Notes: generated from the sequence alone by a model not told the origin. Shown: positions 1 to 13,487, counted from the first letter of the stretch. The stretch is 64,000 nt of DNA from Burkholderiales bacterium (GCA_022843925.1 JALHMS010000001.1:208294-272293); one strand, 5' to 3'. Program-made: numbers and translations.

Positions 1-3114
<3,114 letters not shown>

Positions 3115-3118
<4 letters not shown>

Positions 3119-3864
3119 GGGGCAGGCGGTTCGTTGGTTGCGAGCCGGTACACGCCGAGCCGCACCACGGTCTCAGCGGACTTGCCTCTACCGCCCGGGT
3201 GGTCGAGCCCCTGCTGACCGTCGCGCGCGACGTCCATCCGGCTGGCAAGGTTCACCTGGCGCGGAGCGCGCAGCGTGAGGAACTCGTCCGGGCGATGCGG
3301 ACGCTGGAAGAGCTTGGCCCCATGCGCGATGTCGAGCCCCACACCGTCGTCGGCCACACGAACGCCGGGCTGTCCGTCCATGGCGACGGGCTCCACGCGG
3401 ATCTCCGGGTCCGCGGGCTTCGACGTGTACTTCCAGGCTTTCGAAAACAGATTGCGCAACACCACCTCCACCATGCGGGCATCGGCCCACGCCTCCAGAC
3501 CCGGCGCCACCGGGACGCGGACCCGACGCTGGATGTCATGCCGTGCGAGTTCGTCGAGGATACGCCCTGCCCGGGCCGTGATCTCGACGGCATCGCGCCG
3601 AAGCGCCCCTCGAGCGGTGCGCGAGCGCTGGAGAAGACCGTCGATCAGCTCCCCCACGGACCGGCCGTCGATAGCCTTCGTGTGGATGACCGCCGGCGAG
3701 TTCTGCGCGATCGCCTGGAGCTTCCGCTCGCGATCACGCAACGCGGCCTCGGTGTTCTTCCTGCGCTGGATGTCCTCGGCGATCCCGGCGGGCTGCCGCG
3801 GAGGCCCGCGACCATCGTGGAACGGGGCTGTCGCCTCGAGGGCGGCTGGATCGTTCCGGATCAA
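3115..3864 (-). pseudogene. Degenerate PAS-histidine kinase remnant
   Basis: The 249-codon frame begins with the end of one PAS/PAC unit (GIAEDIQRRKNTEAAL) and the first part of a second (NSPAVIHTK). It then jumps to the end of a dimerisation helix (GELIDGLLQRSRT) and a phytochrome-kinase-like ATPase domain. The missing stretch would hold most of the PAS fold and the phospho-accepting His. The ATPase keeps an N-box-like part (VVLRNLFSKAWKYTS) and a changed G1 box (ADDGVGLD). The glycine-rich G2 region after HRPDEF is replaced by unrelated sequence, as after a frameshift. It is therefore probably inactive. It sits 36 bases after glk and overlaps the next kinase by 4 bases. An alternative is a small regulatory protein that is still translated. 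Confidence 0.65.
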
Positions 3865-3900
3865 CCTGGCGAACGGGGTGCGTGCGGCGCGGCAGGGGCG

Positions 3901-4854
3901 TCAGCCGGCGCGCGGGGTGTCGAGCGCATGCGCCACGCCGCGAAGCGCCGGGTTCTCCGCAGTGATCACATAGGTGGGGATCGCTGCCATGTAGTCGCGA
4001 TAGCGACCCTTCGCTTCGAAGCGGGCGCGGAACACGGATCGGTCGAACGCCGGTCCGAGAGAGGGCACTATCCCTCCGCCGATGTAGACGCCGCCCCTTG
4101 CACCCAGCGTGACGGCAAGGTTCGCGCTGGCCGTCCCGAGGATGCCGCAGAAGAGATCGAGGACTTCGACGCAGGTGGGGTCCGATCCCGCGATGGCTTC
4201 GCGGGTGATGTCCTCCTGGGACAGCGGGCGCCGCATCCGTCCGTCGAGTGCGCAGACGGTCTCGTGGAGGAGAACGATTCCCGCGCCCTGCAGCAGCCGC
4301 TCGGTCGAGACATGGTCGAAGCGCTGCGAGAGATGGCGGAGCAGGGATTGCTCGCGCTCGCCCATGGGGCTGAAGGCGGTGTGGCCACCTTCCCCTGTCA
4401 CGGGCACCCACCCCGCGCTTCCGGGCAACAGGCCCGAGACACCGAGGCCCGTGCCGGCCCCGATGAGGGCGATGGCCGCCTGAGGTACGGGTGTGCCGCC
4501 GCCTACCTGGCGGGTTTCGCCCGGCCCGAGATGCGGGAGGGCGAGGGCAAGGGCCGTGAAATCGTTGACGATCGCGAGGCGGTCCAGACCGAGGCGCACG
4601 CGGGTGTCCTCGGTCGAGAACACCCAGGGGCTGTTCGTGAATCGCACGAGATCCCCGAGCACCGGGGAGGCGACCGCCATCGCCGCCTCGCGGACGAGCG
4701 GCCCACCGACCTGACCGAGGTAGTGGCTCGCTGCCGCGGCAAGGTCGGGAAACGCGGCACAGGCAAGTACCTGGGGGTCGTGCAGTGCGCCCGTCGCCGG
4801 ATCGATCAGACCGAAGCGTGCGTTGGTTCCACCGATGTCGCCGACGAGCCGCAC
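3901..4854 (-). CDS. glk: Glucokinase (ROK-unrelated, bacterial Glk type)
   Basis: This cytoplasmic enzyme phosphorylates glucose with ATP to glucose-6-phosphate. The 317-residue product has the N-terminal phosphate-binding motif VGDIGGTNARFG (residues 4-15), the catalytic Asp in VNDFTALA (about residue 98), the second phosphate loop GAGTGLG (132-138) and GEGGH (154-158). The length is normal for E. coli-type Glk. The start is taken as GTG at 4854, directly before VRLVGDIGG and preceded by an AAGGGG-like ribosome site. The frame is open further upstream but would run into tkt. It lies 35 bases downstream of transketolase on the same strand, so the two probably share a transcript serving hexose and pentose phosphate metabolism. 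Confidence 0.93.
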   Translation of the reverse strand: MRLVGDIGGTNARFGLIDPATGALHDPQVLACAAFPDLAAAASHYLGQVGGPLVREAAMAVASPVLGDLVRFTNSPWVFSTEDTRVRLGLDRLAIVNDFTALALALPHLGPGETRQVGGGTPVPQAAIALIGAGTGLGVSGLLPGSAGWVPVTGEGGHTAFSPMGEREQSLLRHLSQRFDHVSTERLLQGAGIVLLHETVCALDGRMRRPLSQEDITREAIAGSDPTCVEVLDLFCGILGTASANLAVTLGARGGVYIGGGIVPSLGPAFDRSVFRARFEAKGRYRDYMAAIPTYVITAENPALRGVAHALDTPRAG

Positions 4855-4889
4855 GGTCCTGGTCCCCTTGTCAGCGCTGCGGCGCGGAC

Positions 4890-6893
4890 TCAGCCCAGCA
4901 CCGACTCCGCCACTTCCGTCACGTGCGCCGCGGTGAAGCCGAACAGTTCGAAGAGGGCGCCCGCAGGGGCCGATTCGCCGAAGCGGTCCATGCCGACGAC
5001 GGCACCTTCGAGACCCACGTACTTGCGCCAGAAATCGGAGATGCCGGCCTCGATCGCGACGCGCGGCACGCCGCGGGGCAGCACGGCTTCCCGCCACGCC
5101 GCGGGCTGTCGATCGAACACCGTGGTGGAAGGCATCGACACGACGCGTGCGGCGATGCCTTTCGCGGCCAGCTGCTCCTTCGCCGACATCGCCAGGGCCA
5201 CCTCCGATCCGGTGGCGATCAGGATGACGGCAGGCTTGCCGCCGGACGCTTCCGCGAGGACGTAGCCACCCTTCGCGACATCGGCGAGCTGGGCCGCCGT
5301 CCGCGCCTGGTGCGGCAGATTCTGGCGCGACAGCAGGAGGCTCGTGGGACCGTCCGCGCGCTCCACGGACGCACGCCACGCGGCGGCGGTCTCGACGGTG
5401 TCGCACGGACGCCAGACATCCATGTGCGGAATCATCCGCAGTGTCGCGGCGTGCTCCACCGGCTGATGCGTCGGGCCGTCCTCGCCCAGGCCGATGGAGT
5501 CGTGCGTGAAGACGTAGACGACCCGGAGCTTCATCAGCGCGGCGAGACGCAGGGCGTTCCGGGCGTAGTCGCTGAACACCAGGAACGTCCCGCCGTAGGG
5601 GATGAATCCGCCGTGCAGGGTGATGCCGTTCATGATGGCGGCCATCGCGAACTCACGCACGCCGTAGAACAGGTAGTTGCCGCCCTGGCCGCGGTTGACG
5701 CCCTTGGAACCCGACCACAGCGTGAGATTGGAACCGGCCAGATCCGCCGAACCGCCGAGCAGTTCGGGCAGCGCGGGGGCAAGCCCTTCGATCGCGTTCT
5801 GGGACGCCTTGCGCGTGGCGATCGTCTCGCCCTTGGCGTCGAGCCCGGCCACGAAGGCGTCCGCGGTGGTCTGCCAATTTGCCGGCAGCGCTCCGCCGAT
5901 CCGTCGCGAGAACTCGGCGGCCTCAGCGGGATGGACAGCGGCGTAGGCGGCGAAACGCTTCGTCCAGTCGGCCTGGACGTCGGCCCCCTTGGCGCGGGCG
6001 TCCCAGGCCTGGCGTATATCGTCCGGGATCTCGAACGGCGGATGCGTCCACCCGAGCGCCGCGCGCGTCGCCGCGATCTCGTCGGCACCCAGAGGCGCGC
6101 CGTGCACGCTGCCCGTGTTCGCCTTCCTGGGGGAGCCCTTGCCGATGATCGTCTTGCAGCAGATGAGGACCGGTCGGTCGGTCACGGCACGTGCCGACCG
6201 GATAGCGGCGTCGACCGCATCCGGATCGTGTCCGTCGACGCCAGGGATCACGTGCCAGCCGTAGGCGGCAAAGCGCGCCGCGGTGTCATCGGTGAACCAG
6301 TGCTCCATCGTCGACTTCTCGGAATCGATCGAGATGTGGTTGTCGTCGTAGACGGCGACGAGCTTCGAGAGTCCGAGCGTGCCGGCGAGCGAGCACGCTT
6401 CGTGGGAGATGCCCTCCATCAGGCAGCCATCGCCGAGGAAGACCCAGGTGCGGTGATCGACGATCGTGTGTCCGGGACGGTTGAACTCGGCGGCGAGCAA
6501 CTGCTCCGCGATGGCCATGCCAACCGCGCCGGCGATCCCCTGCCCCAGCGGACCCGTGGTGATCTCGACGCCGGGGGTCATGCCCACTTCCGGATGCCCC
6601 GGGGTCATGGAGTGGAGCTGACGGAAGTTCTTCAGCTCCTCGATGGGCAGCGCGTATCCGGTGAGATGCAGCAGGCCGTACAGGAGCATCGAGCCATGCC
6701 CGTTCGAGAGCACGAAGCGATCGCGGTCGGGCCAGCGCGGATCGGCGGGGTTGTGCTTCAGGTGGCGGCGCCACAGGACCTCGGCGATGTCGGCCATGCC
6801 CATCGGCATGCCGGGGTGGCCGGAATTGGCCTTCTGAACGGCGTCCATGGCCAGGACGCGCAGTGCGTTGGCCAGTTCGGTGGTGGTTGCCAT
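4890..6893 (-). CDS. tkt: Transketolase
   Basis: Transketolase is a thiamine-diphosphate enzyme that moves two-carbon units between sugar phosphates in the pentose phosphate pathway (and in the Calvin cycle where present). The 667-residue protein has the usual length and order. It carries the SGHPG motif (24-28), the ThDP-binding GDG...E segment (154-160), the central pyrimidine domain with GVREFAM, and the C-terminal domain. The ATG at 6893 begins [19 protein letters not shown], a typical N-terminus. It is the first gene of a minus-strand group with glk. No gapA or pgk follows, unlike the gap operons of many relatives. Confidence 0.96.
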   Translation of the reverse strand: MATTTELANALRVLAMDAVQKANSGHPGMPMGMADIAEVLWRRHLKHNPADPRWPDRDRFVLSNGHGSMLLYGLLHLTGYALPIEELKNFRQLHSMTPGHPEVGMTPGVEITTGPLGQGIAGAVGMAIAEQLLAAEFNRPGHTIVDHRTWVFLGDGCLMEGISHEACSLAGTLGLSKLVAVYDDNHISIDSEKSTMEHWFTDDTAARFAAYGWHVIPGVDGHDPDAVDAAIRSARAVTDRPVLICCKTIIGKGSPRKANTGSVHGAPLGADEIAATRAALGWTHPPFEIPDDIRQAWDARAKGADVQADWTKRFAAYAAVHPAEAAEFSRRIGGALPANWQTTADAFVAGLDAKGETIATRKASQNAIEGLAPALPELLGGSADLAGSNLTLWSGSKGVNRGQGGNYLFYGVREFAMAAIMNGITLHGGFIPYGGTFLVFSDYARNALRLAALMKLRVVYVFTHDSIGLGEDGPTHQPVEHAATLRMIPHMDVWRPCDTVETAAAWRASVERADGPTSLLLSRQNLPHQARTAAQLADVAKGGYVLAEASGGKPAVILIATGSEVALAMSAKEQLAAKGIAARVVSMPSTTVFDRQPAAWREAVLPRGVPRVAIEAGISDFWRKYVGLEGAVVGMDRFGESAPAGALFELFGFTAAHVTEVAESVLG

Positions 6894-6964
6894 GGCGATT
6901 ATCCGGGGTCTCGAAGGATGGGGATCCTGCCGGGAACAGGGGGGCAGGCTCGAAGAAGCGCGCG

Positions 6965-6993
6965 ATTCTAATCCGGTTGGCGCCCCAGGCCGC
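6965..6993 (-). promoter_or_regulatory. Candidate tkt promoter
   Basis: Read on the minus strand, a good -10 element TAGAAT lies at 6970-6965, about 70 bases upstream of the tkt start. At a 17-base spacing the -35 position is poor (GCGGCC), so the call rests mainly on the -10. The 180-base gap between ntrX and tkt holds nothing else recognisable. Confidence 0.35.
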
Positions 6994-7073
6994 GGATCCG
7001 CCGGCGCGCGATCGCGCGGGAGCCCTGCCGAATGCGTGCGCCGCGCCGAGCCGAGCCCGACGCAGCGCGGTCG

Positions 7074-8342
7074 CTACGGCTCCGCCCTGCGCGGGAGGAC
7101 GACGCCCAGCTGCTTCAGCTTTCGATACAGGTGGGTACGCTCGAGCCCGACGCGATCGGCGACCCGGCTCATGTTGCCGCCTTCGCGGGCGATGTGATAC
7201 TCGAAGTACGCGCGCTCGAACGCATCGCGCGCATCCCGCAGGGCGACATCGAGGGAGAGGCCTCCCAGGACGCCGACGGGAACAGCCTTCTCGAGCGTCT
7301 CCAGGGCACCGCCGACATCGGCATGGCCGATGTCGGCGCCGGCCGCGAGCAGGGCGGCGGATTTCACGACGCTCTGCAACTGGGCAAGGTTGCCGGGCCA
7401 GGGTTGCATCCGCAGGGTGTTGAGCGCCGCCGTCGTGAAGGTGCGCGGGGGAATCTCCTTCGCCTCCACCATGCGTTCGAGCAGAGCACCCGCCATTCCC
7501 GGCACGTCGTCGGGATGCTCGCGGAGCGGCGGCACCCGCAGGGTCACCGTCGCGAGCGCCGAATAGAGCCGAGCATCGAAGTCGCCTTCCGCGACGCGCT
7601 GCGCGAGCGAGGGATGGGCGGTCGCGATCAGCCGGGTGTTGCATTGGTCGAGGAACGACAGTCGTGAAAGGAGCGAGCGCTGCGAGTCACGGCCCAGCCG
7701 ATCGACGCCGCGCAGGAACAGGGTGCCCTCGGCCGCCTGCGCCAGGGCGCCCGCCGCGGCGTCCTGCAGGAACCCTTCGTCGTCGGGCGCCGCCCAGGGC
7801 GTGTTCTGCCGATGCAGGAAGCGGGCGCAGAGATCCTCGCCGCTGCCCGGTTCGGCCATGAGCAGGACGGGCGCCCGCAGGTCGCGGGCACGCTCGAGGC
7901 GGGTCTTGAGATCGACGATGACCGGCGCGCCCCCCAGCACCGCGAGCGAGTACGCCGGCACGCCGGCCGGAGAAGGGCCAGGTTGTGCCAGGGCCTTCCC
8001 CACGGTGGCGAGCAGCTTCTGCAGGGCGATCGGCTTCTCGAGGAATGCGTAGGCACCGATACGCGTGGCCTCGACGGCGGTCTCGATCGTCCCGTGCCCC
8101 GACATCATCACCACGGGCATCGTGAGCTGGCCCTTCGAGCCCCACTCCTTCAGGAGCGTGATGCCGTCGGTGTCGGGCATCCAGATGTCGAGCAGCACGA
8201 GATCCGGTCGCGAACGGCCGCGCCAGTGCCGCGCCTCGGCAGCGTTCTGGGCGAGCCTGACGTCGTAGCCCTCGTCGGACAGGATCTCGGACAACAGCTC
8301 CCGGATGCCGACTTCGTCGTCCACCACCAGTATCTGACTCAT
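7074..8342 (-). CDS. ntrX: NtrX-like response regulator with a degenerate AAA+ domain
   Basis: This is the partner of the adjacent NtrY-like kinase. The 422-residue protein has an N-terminal receiver (phospho-acceptor D52 in LLDIWMPD), a central region corresponding to a sigma-54 activator ATPase, and a C-terminal Fis-type helix-turn-helix (about 389-414, GNMSRVADRVGLERTHLYRKL). The central domain is degenerate. The Walker A position reads AEPGSGED (163-170), without the Lys. Walker B reads GTLFLRGV, without the acidic pair. No GAFTGA loop is seen. It is therefore unlikely to hydrolyse ATP or activate sigma-54 promoters directly. The start is the ATG at 8342 (MSQILVVDDE), preceded by GAGG. 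ntrY ends 93 bases upstream on the same strand. Confidence 0.88.
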   Translation of the reverse strand: MSQILVVDDEVGIRELLSEILSDEGYDVRLAQNAAEARHWRGRSRPDLVLLDIWMPDTDGITLLKEWGSKGQLTMPVVMMSGHGTIETAVEATRIGAYAFLEKPIALQKLLATVGKALAQPGPSPAGVPAYSLAVLGGAPVIVDLKTRLERARDLRAPVLLMAEPGSGEDLCARFLHRQNTPWAAPDDEGFLQDAAAGALAQAAEGTLFLRGVDRLGRDSQRSLLSRLSFLDQCNTRLIATAHPSLAQRVAEGDFDARLYSALATVTLRVPPLREHPDDVPGMAGALLERMVEAKEIPPRTFTTAALNTLRMQPWPGNLAQLQSVVKSAALLAAGADIGHADVGGALETLEKAVPVGVLGGLSLDVALRDARDAFERAYFEYHIAREGGNMSRVADRVGLERTHLYRKLKQLGVVLPRRAEP

Positions 8343-8435
8343 GATTCCCGCAACCTCGAATGTATCGGCAGACCGTCCGGAACCTCCCGGGGCGTTCCCG
8401 CGGGACCTCCGGGACGGCACGATGTCGTCATCTCG

Positions 8436-10628
8436 TCACGCCCTCGCATTGGCCACGCGCGGTGCCGCCGGCACCTGCGGAAGAATGACGCTCACGCGGG
8501 CGCCGCCGGCCACCAGGTTCTCGAGATGGATGAGGCCGCCGTGTTCCTCGACGATCTTCTTGACGATGGCGAGGCCGAGCCCGGTGCCCTTGGCCTTGGT
8601 GGTGACGTACGGTTCGAACGGTCGGGACAGGAAATCAGGCGGAAAGCCGGCGCCGTTGTCGGCAACGCGCAATGCGACACCGCCTTCCGCGCGCTCGACG
8701 TTCACCGTGATGCGGGGCATGGTGACGGACCCGACGGCGTCCTCCGCATTGCGCACCAGGTTGTGGATCACCTGCCGCAGCTTCGCCGCATCGCCCATCA
8801 CGGCGTCCAACCCCGGCTCGATGCGCACGACGATGGCGGCACCCACCGATTCGTAGAGCCCCAGCACCTCGCGGGTGAGGGCGCCGAGGTCGAGACTGAG
8901 CAGCGTGGCGTCGGGGGAGCGGGCGTACTGGCTGAAGGTGTCGACCATCGCCTTCAGGGCCATGACCTGGTTGACGATGGTCTGGGTGAGGCGCGACAGC
9001 ATGTCGCCGTCGCCGGCTTCCAGTTTCGGATGGAGACGCTGCTGGAGCCGCTCGGCCGACAGCTGGATCGGGGTCAGCGGGTTCTTGATCTCGTGAGCCA
9101 GACGGCGGGCGACCTCGCCCCATGCCGCCTGGCGCTGGGCGCGCAGCAGCTTGGTGATGTCGTCGAACACGACGACATAGCCTTCCGTGGCACCCTGCTG
9201 GGCGATGGCCGAAGCGCGCACGAGCAAGGTGAGTTCGCCGTCTTCGGCCCCGTAGACGACCTCCTGCTCCCAGTGCCGTTCGAGTGGGCGCGACAGGGCC
9301 TCCGAAAGCGGTGCCGCGATCGCGGCGAGCCGGGCATCGGCACGGATCCATTCGTCCACGGACAATCCGACCAGGCCTTCCAGGGTGCGCCCGAGGATGC
9401 GGTGGGCGGCCGGGTTCGCGGACTGCAGCCGGCGATCGGCATCGAGCGAGATCACGCCCGCCGACAGATTGGCGAGGATGCTCTCGAGGGACGCCTTCGC
9501 CGCTTCGAGTTCCGACTGGTACTTCTGCGATGCCCCCTGCGCCTCTCCCAGCTCGCGGGTCATGGCGTTGAACGATCCCGTGAGGATGCCGAGTTCGTCG
9601 TAGCTCTTCACGGACTGCCGTTCGCGAAAGTCGCCCTGGGCCACGGCACGGGTGCCCTCTGCCAGCACGCCGAGCGGGGCCGACAGCCGCTGGCTGAAAT
9701 AGATCGCGAGCAGCAGGGCGAAGAACAGCGAGAGCAGGAGTGCCAGGGTGAGCGATAGTGCATAGAGCCGCTTCAGACCCGGTCGGAAGTACGACAGCTC
9801 CTGATATTCGGCGTAGGCGTTCTGCACGTACTCGGCGTCGCGCGCGATGTCGTCGCGGACTTTCTGGACGAGCTGGAGCGCCTCGATCTCGCCGTCGCGG
9901 ATGTTCACCGGTACGAGCACCCGCAGCAGCAGACCCCGCCGGGCGTCGACCAGGATCCGACTGTTGGATTTCTGCACGCGGATGTCGCGCAATACCTCGT
10001 TCGAAGGCATGACCGGGGCGAGGCTGTCCTTCTCTTCGCTGGAATACACGAGCACTCGACCGGCGTGATCGAAGACGGCCGCCTCCTGCACGGCAGCCTG
10101 TTCGCGCAGCGTGTTGATCACGGCGCGCTGCTGCTGCGGCGTGCCGTCCGAGAGTGCCAGCGCCATGGCGTCGGCCTTCGTGCGGAGATCCGTCAGCATG
10201 GTGTCGAGCGTGGTACGGCCGAGGGCGAGTCCACCCTCCAGGGCCTTCTCGACCCGGACGTCGAACCAGGTGTCGATGGAGCGCGTGAGGAACTGCACCG
10301 ACACTGCATACACCAGCGCGCCGGGCAGAATGGCCACCAGGGAGAAAAGGAGGACGAGGCGAAGCGAGAGCTTGGAGCCGAACACGCGTTGCTTCAGGCG
10401 GTGACGCAGCGCGAGCAGCTGCTGTCCGGTCACGAGCATCAGCACGAGCACGAGGGCCACGCTCGCGCCCAGCAGCCACGTCAGCTGCCCCGCGAGGAGC
10501 GGCGTGTTGCTGCTGGCCGTCGAGAGCAGGTAGAGCATGACCGCCCCGCACGCGGCGATCACTGCCGTCATGACGGTGCCGCTCCTGGTGAGCAGGGTCG
10601 TGCGCCATTGCCAGAACGACCCGCTCAT
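8436..10628 (-). CDS. ntrY: NtrY-like membrane sensor histidine kinase
   Basis: The 730-residue inner-membrane kinase has hydrophobic segments at about 18-37, 48-66, 90-110 and 288-310. Between the last two lies an extracytoplasmic sensor region. HAMP (about 311-365), PAS (about 380-490), HisKA (H512 in RRLAHEIKNPLTP) and an HATPase domain with NLVRNAEDA, DNGAGF and GTGLGLAIVKK follow. All kinase boxes look intact. The family is linked to nitrogen or redox sensing, but the ligand here is unknown. The ATG at 10628 overlaps the stop of the DUF4390 gene (ATGA), which argues for translational coupling in the def-to-ntrX operon. Confidence 0.92.
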   Translation of the reverse strand: MSGSFWQWRTTLLTRSGTVMTAVIAACGAVMLYLLSTASSNTPLLAGQLTWLLGASVALVLVLMLVTGQQLLALRHRLKQRVFGSKLSLRLVLLFSLVAILPGALVYAVSVQFLTRSIDTWFDVRVEKALEGGLALGRTTLDTMLTDLRTKADAMALALSDGTPQQQRAVINTLREQAAVQEAAVFDHAGRVLVYSSEEKDSLAPVMPSNEVLRDIRVQKSNSRILVDARRGLLLRVLVPVNIRDGEIEALQLVQKVRDDIARDAEYVQNAYAEYQELSYFRPGLKRLYALSLTLALLLSLFFALLLAIYFSQRLSAPLGVLAEGTRAVAQGDFRERQSVKSYDELGILTGSFNAMTRELGEAQGASQKYQSELEAAKASLESILANLSAGVISLDADRRLQSANPAAHRILGRTLEGLVGLSVDEWIRADARLAAIAAPLSEALSRPLERHWEQEVVYGAEDGELTLLVRASAIAQQGATEGYVVVFDDITKLLRAQRQAAWGEVARRLAHEIKNPLTPIQLSAERLQQRLHPKLEAGDGDMLSRLTQTIVNQVMALKAMVDTFSQYARSPDATLLSLDLGALTREVLGLYESVGAAIVVRIEPGLDAVMGDAAKLRQVIHNLVRNAEDAVGSVTMPRITVNVERAEGGVALRVADNGAGFPPDFLSRPFEPYVTTKAKGTGLGLAIVKKIVEEHGGLIHLENLVAGGARVSVILPQVPAAPRVANARA

Positions 10629-11275
10629 GGCTTCACCGTCCAGCGGTACCAGTCGGACGACAGGTTCCAGGTCTTGGAGCCGATCGAGGAGATCTGGAAA
10701 GGCTTGGGGAGTTGCGCGGTGTCGAGGCGCAGACGGACCTGGGCGGTGTAGACCTGCGAGGGCTCCAGTTGGTCCCGCGTGGCGATCTGCTGACCGCGCA
10801 CGCGGCCCATGAGGGCCAGGGCCTCCGAGAGGGTCTCGAAGGTGAGCGTGAGGCCCCCCGTGGCGAGCCGGTAGTGGCGCGTGAGCGCGCTGTAGCTGAG
10901 CCGATAGCGCTGCTCGAACGCGCTGATGGTCTTGTTCCAGAGATTGAGGAAGTACCAGCGCTCGTAGAGCAGTTCGAACTCGGTGACGAAGTGCAACGTG
11001 ACGCCGCGCTGGAGGGCGTCCTCCAGGGTGTCGCCGAGGTCGATCTGGAAGGTGGCGTCGAGCACGAGCGCGGCGTCGGGATTGACCGTGATCTCCGCGG
11101 ACCGGATATGCAATCCGGGTTCGTCGGCCAGAAGCAATCCCGCTCCGACGGTCAACCACAACGCGAGCAGGATGCGCCCCACGCGGACCGCGGCCGCCCG
11201 GACCTGTCGATGCAGGCGGACTCCAGGAAGATCTTGAACCGGATCGACGACTGGCGGTGGGGCGGGGGCGATCAC
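10625..11275 (-). CDS. DUF4390 protein, probable exported
   Basis: The product is a protein of about 216 residues with a hydrophobic signal or anchor near residues 28-45 (RILLALWLTVGAGLLLA) and a soluble domain typical of the DUF4390 proteins found between rsmB and ntrY in betaproteobacteria. It includes LLYERWYFLNLWNKTI and a C-terminal SSDWYRWTV. Its function is not known; its fixed position beside ntrY suggests a link to that sensor. The start is uncertain. GTG at 11275, 4 bases after the rsmB stop, is used here; a GTG just before the hydrophobic segment is the alternative. Confidence 0.78.
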   Translation of the reverse strand: MIAPAPPPVVDPVQDLPGVRLHRQVRAAAVRVGRILLALWLTVGAGLLLADEPGLHIRSAEITVNPDAALVLDATFQIDLGDTLEDALQRGVTLHFVTEFELLYERWYFLNLWNKTISAFEQRYRLSYSALTRHYRLATGGLTLTFETLSEALALMGRVRGQQIATRDQLEPSQVYTAQVRLRLDTAQLPKPFQISSIGSKTWNLSSDWYRWTVKP

Positions 11276-11279
11276 AGCG

Positions 11280-12524
11280 TCAGGGAACCCTCTTTCCGAG
11301 CAGCGCGTAGTAGAAGCCGTCGTGTCCGGCGTCAGGTAACAGACGCCCATCGGCCGAGGGCAGGCCGGTGGCCGGCAATCTGCGGGCATCGTCCTGCGCC
11401 CCCAGAAAAGCATCGACCACCTCGGCGTTCTCTTCGCGAAACACCGAACAGGTGACGTAGAGCAATGTACCACCCGGTTCCAGCACCTGCCAAAGCGCGG
11501 TCAGCAATGCTCGCTGGGTCGCCGCGAACGAGGCGATGTCGCCCGGGCGTCGCAGCCAGCGGGCATCGGGATGCCGCCGGACGATGCCCGAGCCGGAGCA
11601 TGGGGCATCGAGCAGCACGCGCTGGAAGGGCTCGCCGTCCCACCAGTCGCGGACGCGCGCGGCATCCGCGGCGATGCAGCGCGCTGCGAGGCCCAGTCGA
11701 TCGAAGTTGCGCTGCGCGTCGTCGAGCCGCGCGGGGTCGGCATCGAGAGCGGTGAGGTGGATGTCGGCAACTTCCAGCAGGTGGGCCGCCTTGCCCCCTG
11801 GCGCGGCACAGGCATCGAGGACGCGCATGCCGTCGCTAGGGGCGAGCAACCTGGCGGCCCACTGGGCCCCCGCGTCCTGCACCGAGACCAGGCCATCCTG
11901 ATAACCCGGGAGGCGGCGGACCGGCACCGGCTTCGCCAGCAACAGCGCCGCGGGCGCGACGTCGCCGGCCTCGATACCCTCCGCGGCCAGACGCAGCCGG
12001 TAGTCGGCGAGCGTCGTGCGCCGAAGATTGGGGCGGACGGCCATCGGGGGATGCGAAAGCCCGGCGGCCAGGATCGCGTCGGCGGCTTGGGGATACTCGT
12101 CGCGGAGACGATCGATCCACCAGGCGGGATGCGACCATCGGCCTTCGCTATCCAACTGCGCCTGGGCAACCAGGTGGTCACGCTCGCGGAGAAAGCGGCG
12201 CAGGGCGGCATTGACGAATGCCGCAGCGCGCTCGAATCCCATGGCCCGCGCCGCAGCGACGGCCTGGTCCACGACGGTGTAGGGCGCCGCACGGGTGTGC
12301 TGCAGCTGATACAAGCCGACCGCCAGCAGCGCCTCGAGCGCAGGCTCGGTCACCCCGCGGGGCGCGAGCGACCGCAGGATGACGCGCTGGGTCCCGAGGT
12401 GCCGCAGGGTGCCGTAGGTGAGGTCGCGCACCATGGGATCGGATTCGCCCGCGGCGTAGGCGAGACTGCGGCCGGAGATGACCTCGGCAACGCGCCCCGC
12501 GGCCCTGCATTGTGCGTCCTTCAA
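11280..12524 (-). CDS. rsmB: 16S rRNA (cytosine-967-C5)-methyltransferase
   Basis: The enzyme methylates C967 of 16S rRNA using S-adenosylmethionine. The 414-residue protein has an N-terminal NusB-like domain (about 1-125) and a C-terminal Rossmann methyltransferase. SAM-binding DACAAPGGK is at 237-245, DAPCSGSG with one active-site Cys at 306-313, and the catalytic TCS at 358-360. The start appears to be TTG at 12524, because the in-frame codon a few positions upstream is the fmt stop. It is the third gene of the def-fmt-rsmB operon. Confidence 0.94.
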   Translation of the reverse strand: MKDAQCRAAGRVAEVISGRSLAYAAGESDPMVRDLTYGTLRHLGTQRVILRSLAPRGVTEPALEALLAVGLYQLQHTRAAPYTVVDQAVAAARAMGFERAAAFVNAALRRFLRERDHLVAQAQLDSEGRWSHPAWWIDRLRDEYPQAADAILAAGLSHPPMAVRPNLRRTTLADYRLRLAAEGIEAGDVAPAALLLAKPVPVRRLPGYQDGLVSVQDAGAQWAARLLAPSDGMRVLDACAAPGGKAAHLLEVADIHLTALDADPARLDDAQRNFDRLGLAARCIAADAARVRDWWDGEPFQRVLLDAPCSGSGIVRRHPDARWLRRPGDIASFAATQRALLTALWQVLEPGGTLLYVTCSVFREENAEVVDAFLGAQDDARRLPATGLPSADGRLLPDAGHDGFYYALLGKRVP

Positions 12525-12533
12525 GCGGCTGGC

Positions 12534-13487
12534 CTAGGCGGACGCGGGGACGAAACGCTCGCCCGGTGCGATGGCACATCCCTGGAGGAAGGTCCGGACG
12601 TGCTGCCGCCGGCCGCCGGGACGCTGCAGTTCGGTGAGCATCAAGGCCGTGCCGGCGGCACACGCGACGAGGATGCCGTCGGAATCGGCGGAGATCACCT
12701 CCCCGGGGGCCCTGCCGAGGGCGCCGCTTGCCGGATGACCGGCCCAGATCTTCACCGGTTCGCCCCGCAGGGTCGTGCCGGCGCCGGGCGACGGATCGAA
12801 AGCCCGCACCTGTCGGTGGACGATGTCGGCATTCGCGGCCCAGTCCAGAACAGCATCCTCGCGCCGGATCTTGCGGGCGTAGGTGATGCCTTCGTGGGGC
12901 TGCGGCACCGGTTGGGGGGAGCCCTCTTGGAGGTCGGTCAAGGTTTCCAGAAGGAGTTCTGCGCCCAGTGCGGCGAGCCGGTCGTGCAATGTGCCGGTGG
13001 TGTCCTCCGGCAGGATCGGGACACGGGCTCGTCGGTAGACGGGTCCGGTGTCGAGGCCCTCCTCCATGCGCATGATGCACACCCCGGTTTCCGAATCTCC
13101 CGCGAGGAGCGCGCGATGAATCGGCGCGGCTCCCCGCCATCGCGGCAGGAGCGAAGCATGGATGTTCAGGCAACCCCGCGGAAACATCGAGAGGATCGCC
13201 AACGGCAGGAGCAGCCCGTACGCGGCGACGACCATCAGGTCGGCTCCCGCTTCCCGCAGGAGAGTCTCGGCATCGGAATTCCGGAGTGTCGACGGCTGCG
13301 CCACCACGAGCCCGTGCTCGAGCGCGAGCGTCTTCACGTCGCTCGCCACGAGCTTCATCCCCCTTCCGGCGGGTCGGTCGGGCTGGGTCAGGACCAGCGG
13401 AATTTCATGCCCTGCCTCGACCAGTCTCTGGAGTGCAACGGCGGCAAATCGTGGCGTACCGGCAAAAACGAGCCGCACCCGGGTCAT
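12534..13487 (-). CDS. fmt: Methionyl-tRNA formyltransferase
   Basis: It formylates initiator Met-tRNA with 10-formyltetrahydrofolate before translation starts. The 317-residue protein shows the family signature: [10 protein letters not shown] at the N-terminus, [12 protein letters not shown] (112-123), catalytic N108, H110 and D146 in the LNIH and GLDTG segments, and a C-terminal OB-fold tRNA-binding domain. ATG at 13487 overlaps the def stop by 4 bases (ATGA). It pairs functionally with def, which later removes the formyl group. Confidence 0.96.
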   Translation of the reverse strand: MTRVRLVFAGTPRFAAVALQRLVEAGHEIPLVLTQPDRPAGRGMKLVASDVKTLALEHGLVVAQPSTLRNSDAETLLREAGADLMVVAAYGLLLPLAILSMFPRGCLNIHASLLPRWRGAAPIHRALLAGDSETGVCIMRMEEGLDTGPVYRRARVPILPEDTTGTLHDRLAALGAELLLETLTDLQEGSPQPVPQPHEGITYARKIRREDAVLDWAANADIVHRQVRAFDPSPGAGTTLRGEPVKIWAGHPASGALGRAPGEVISADSDGILVACAAGTALMLTELQRPGGRRQHVRTFLQGCAIAPGERFVPASA

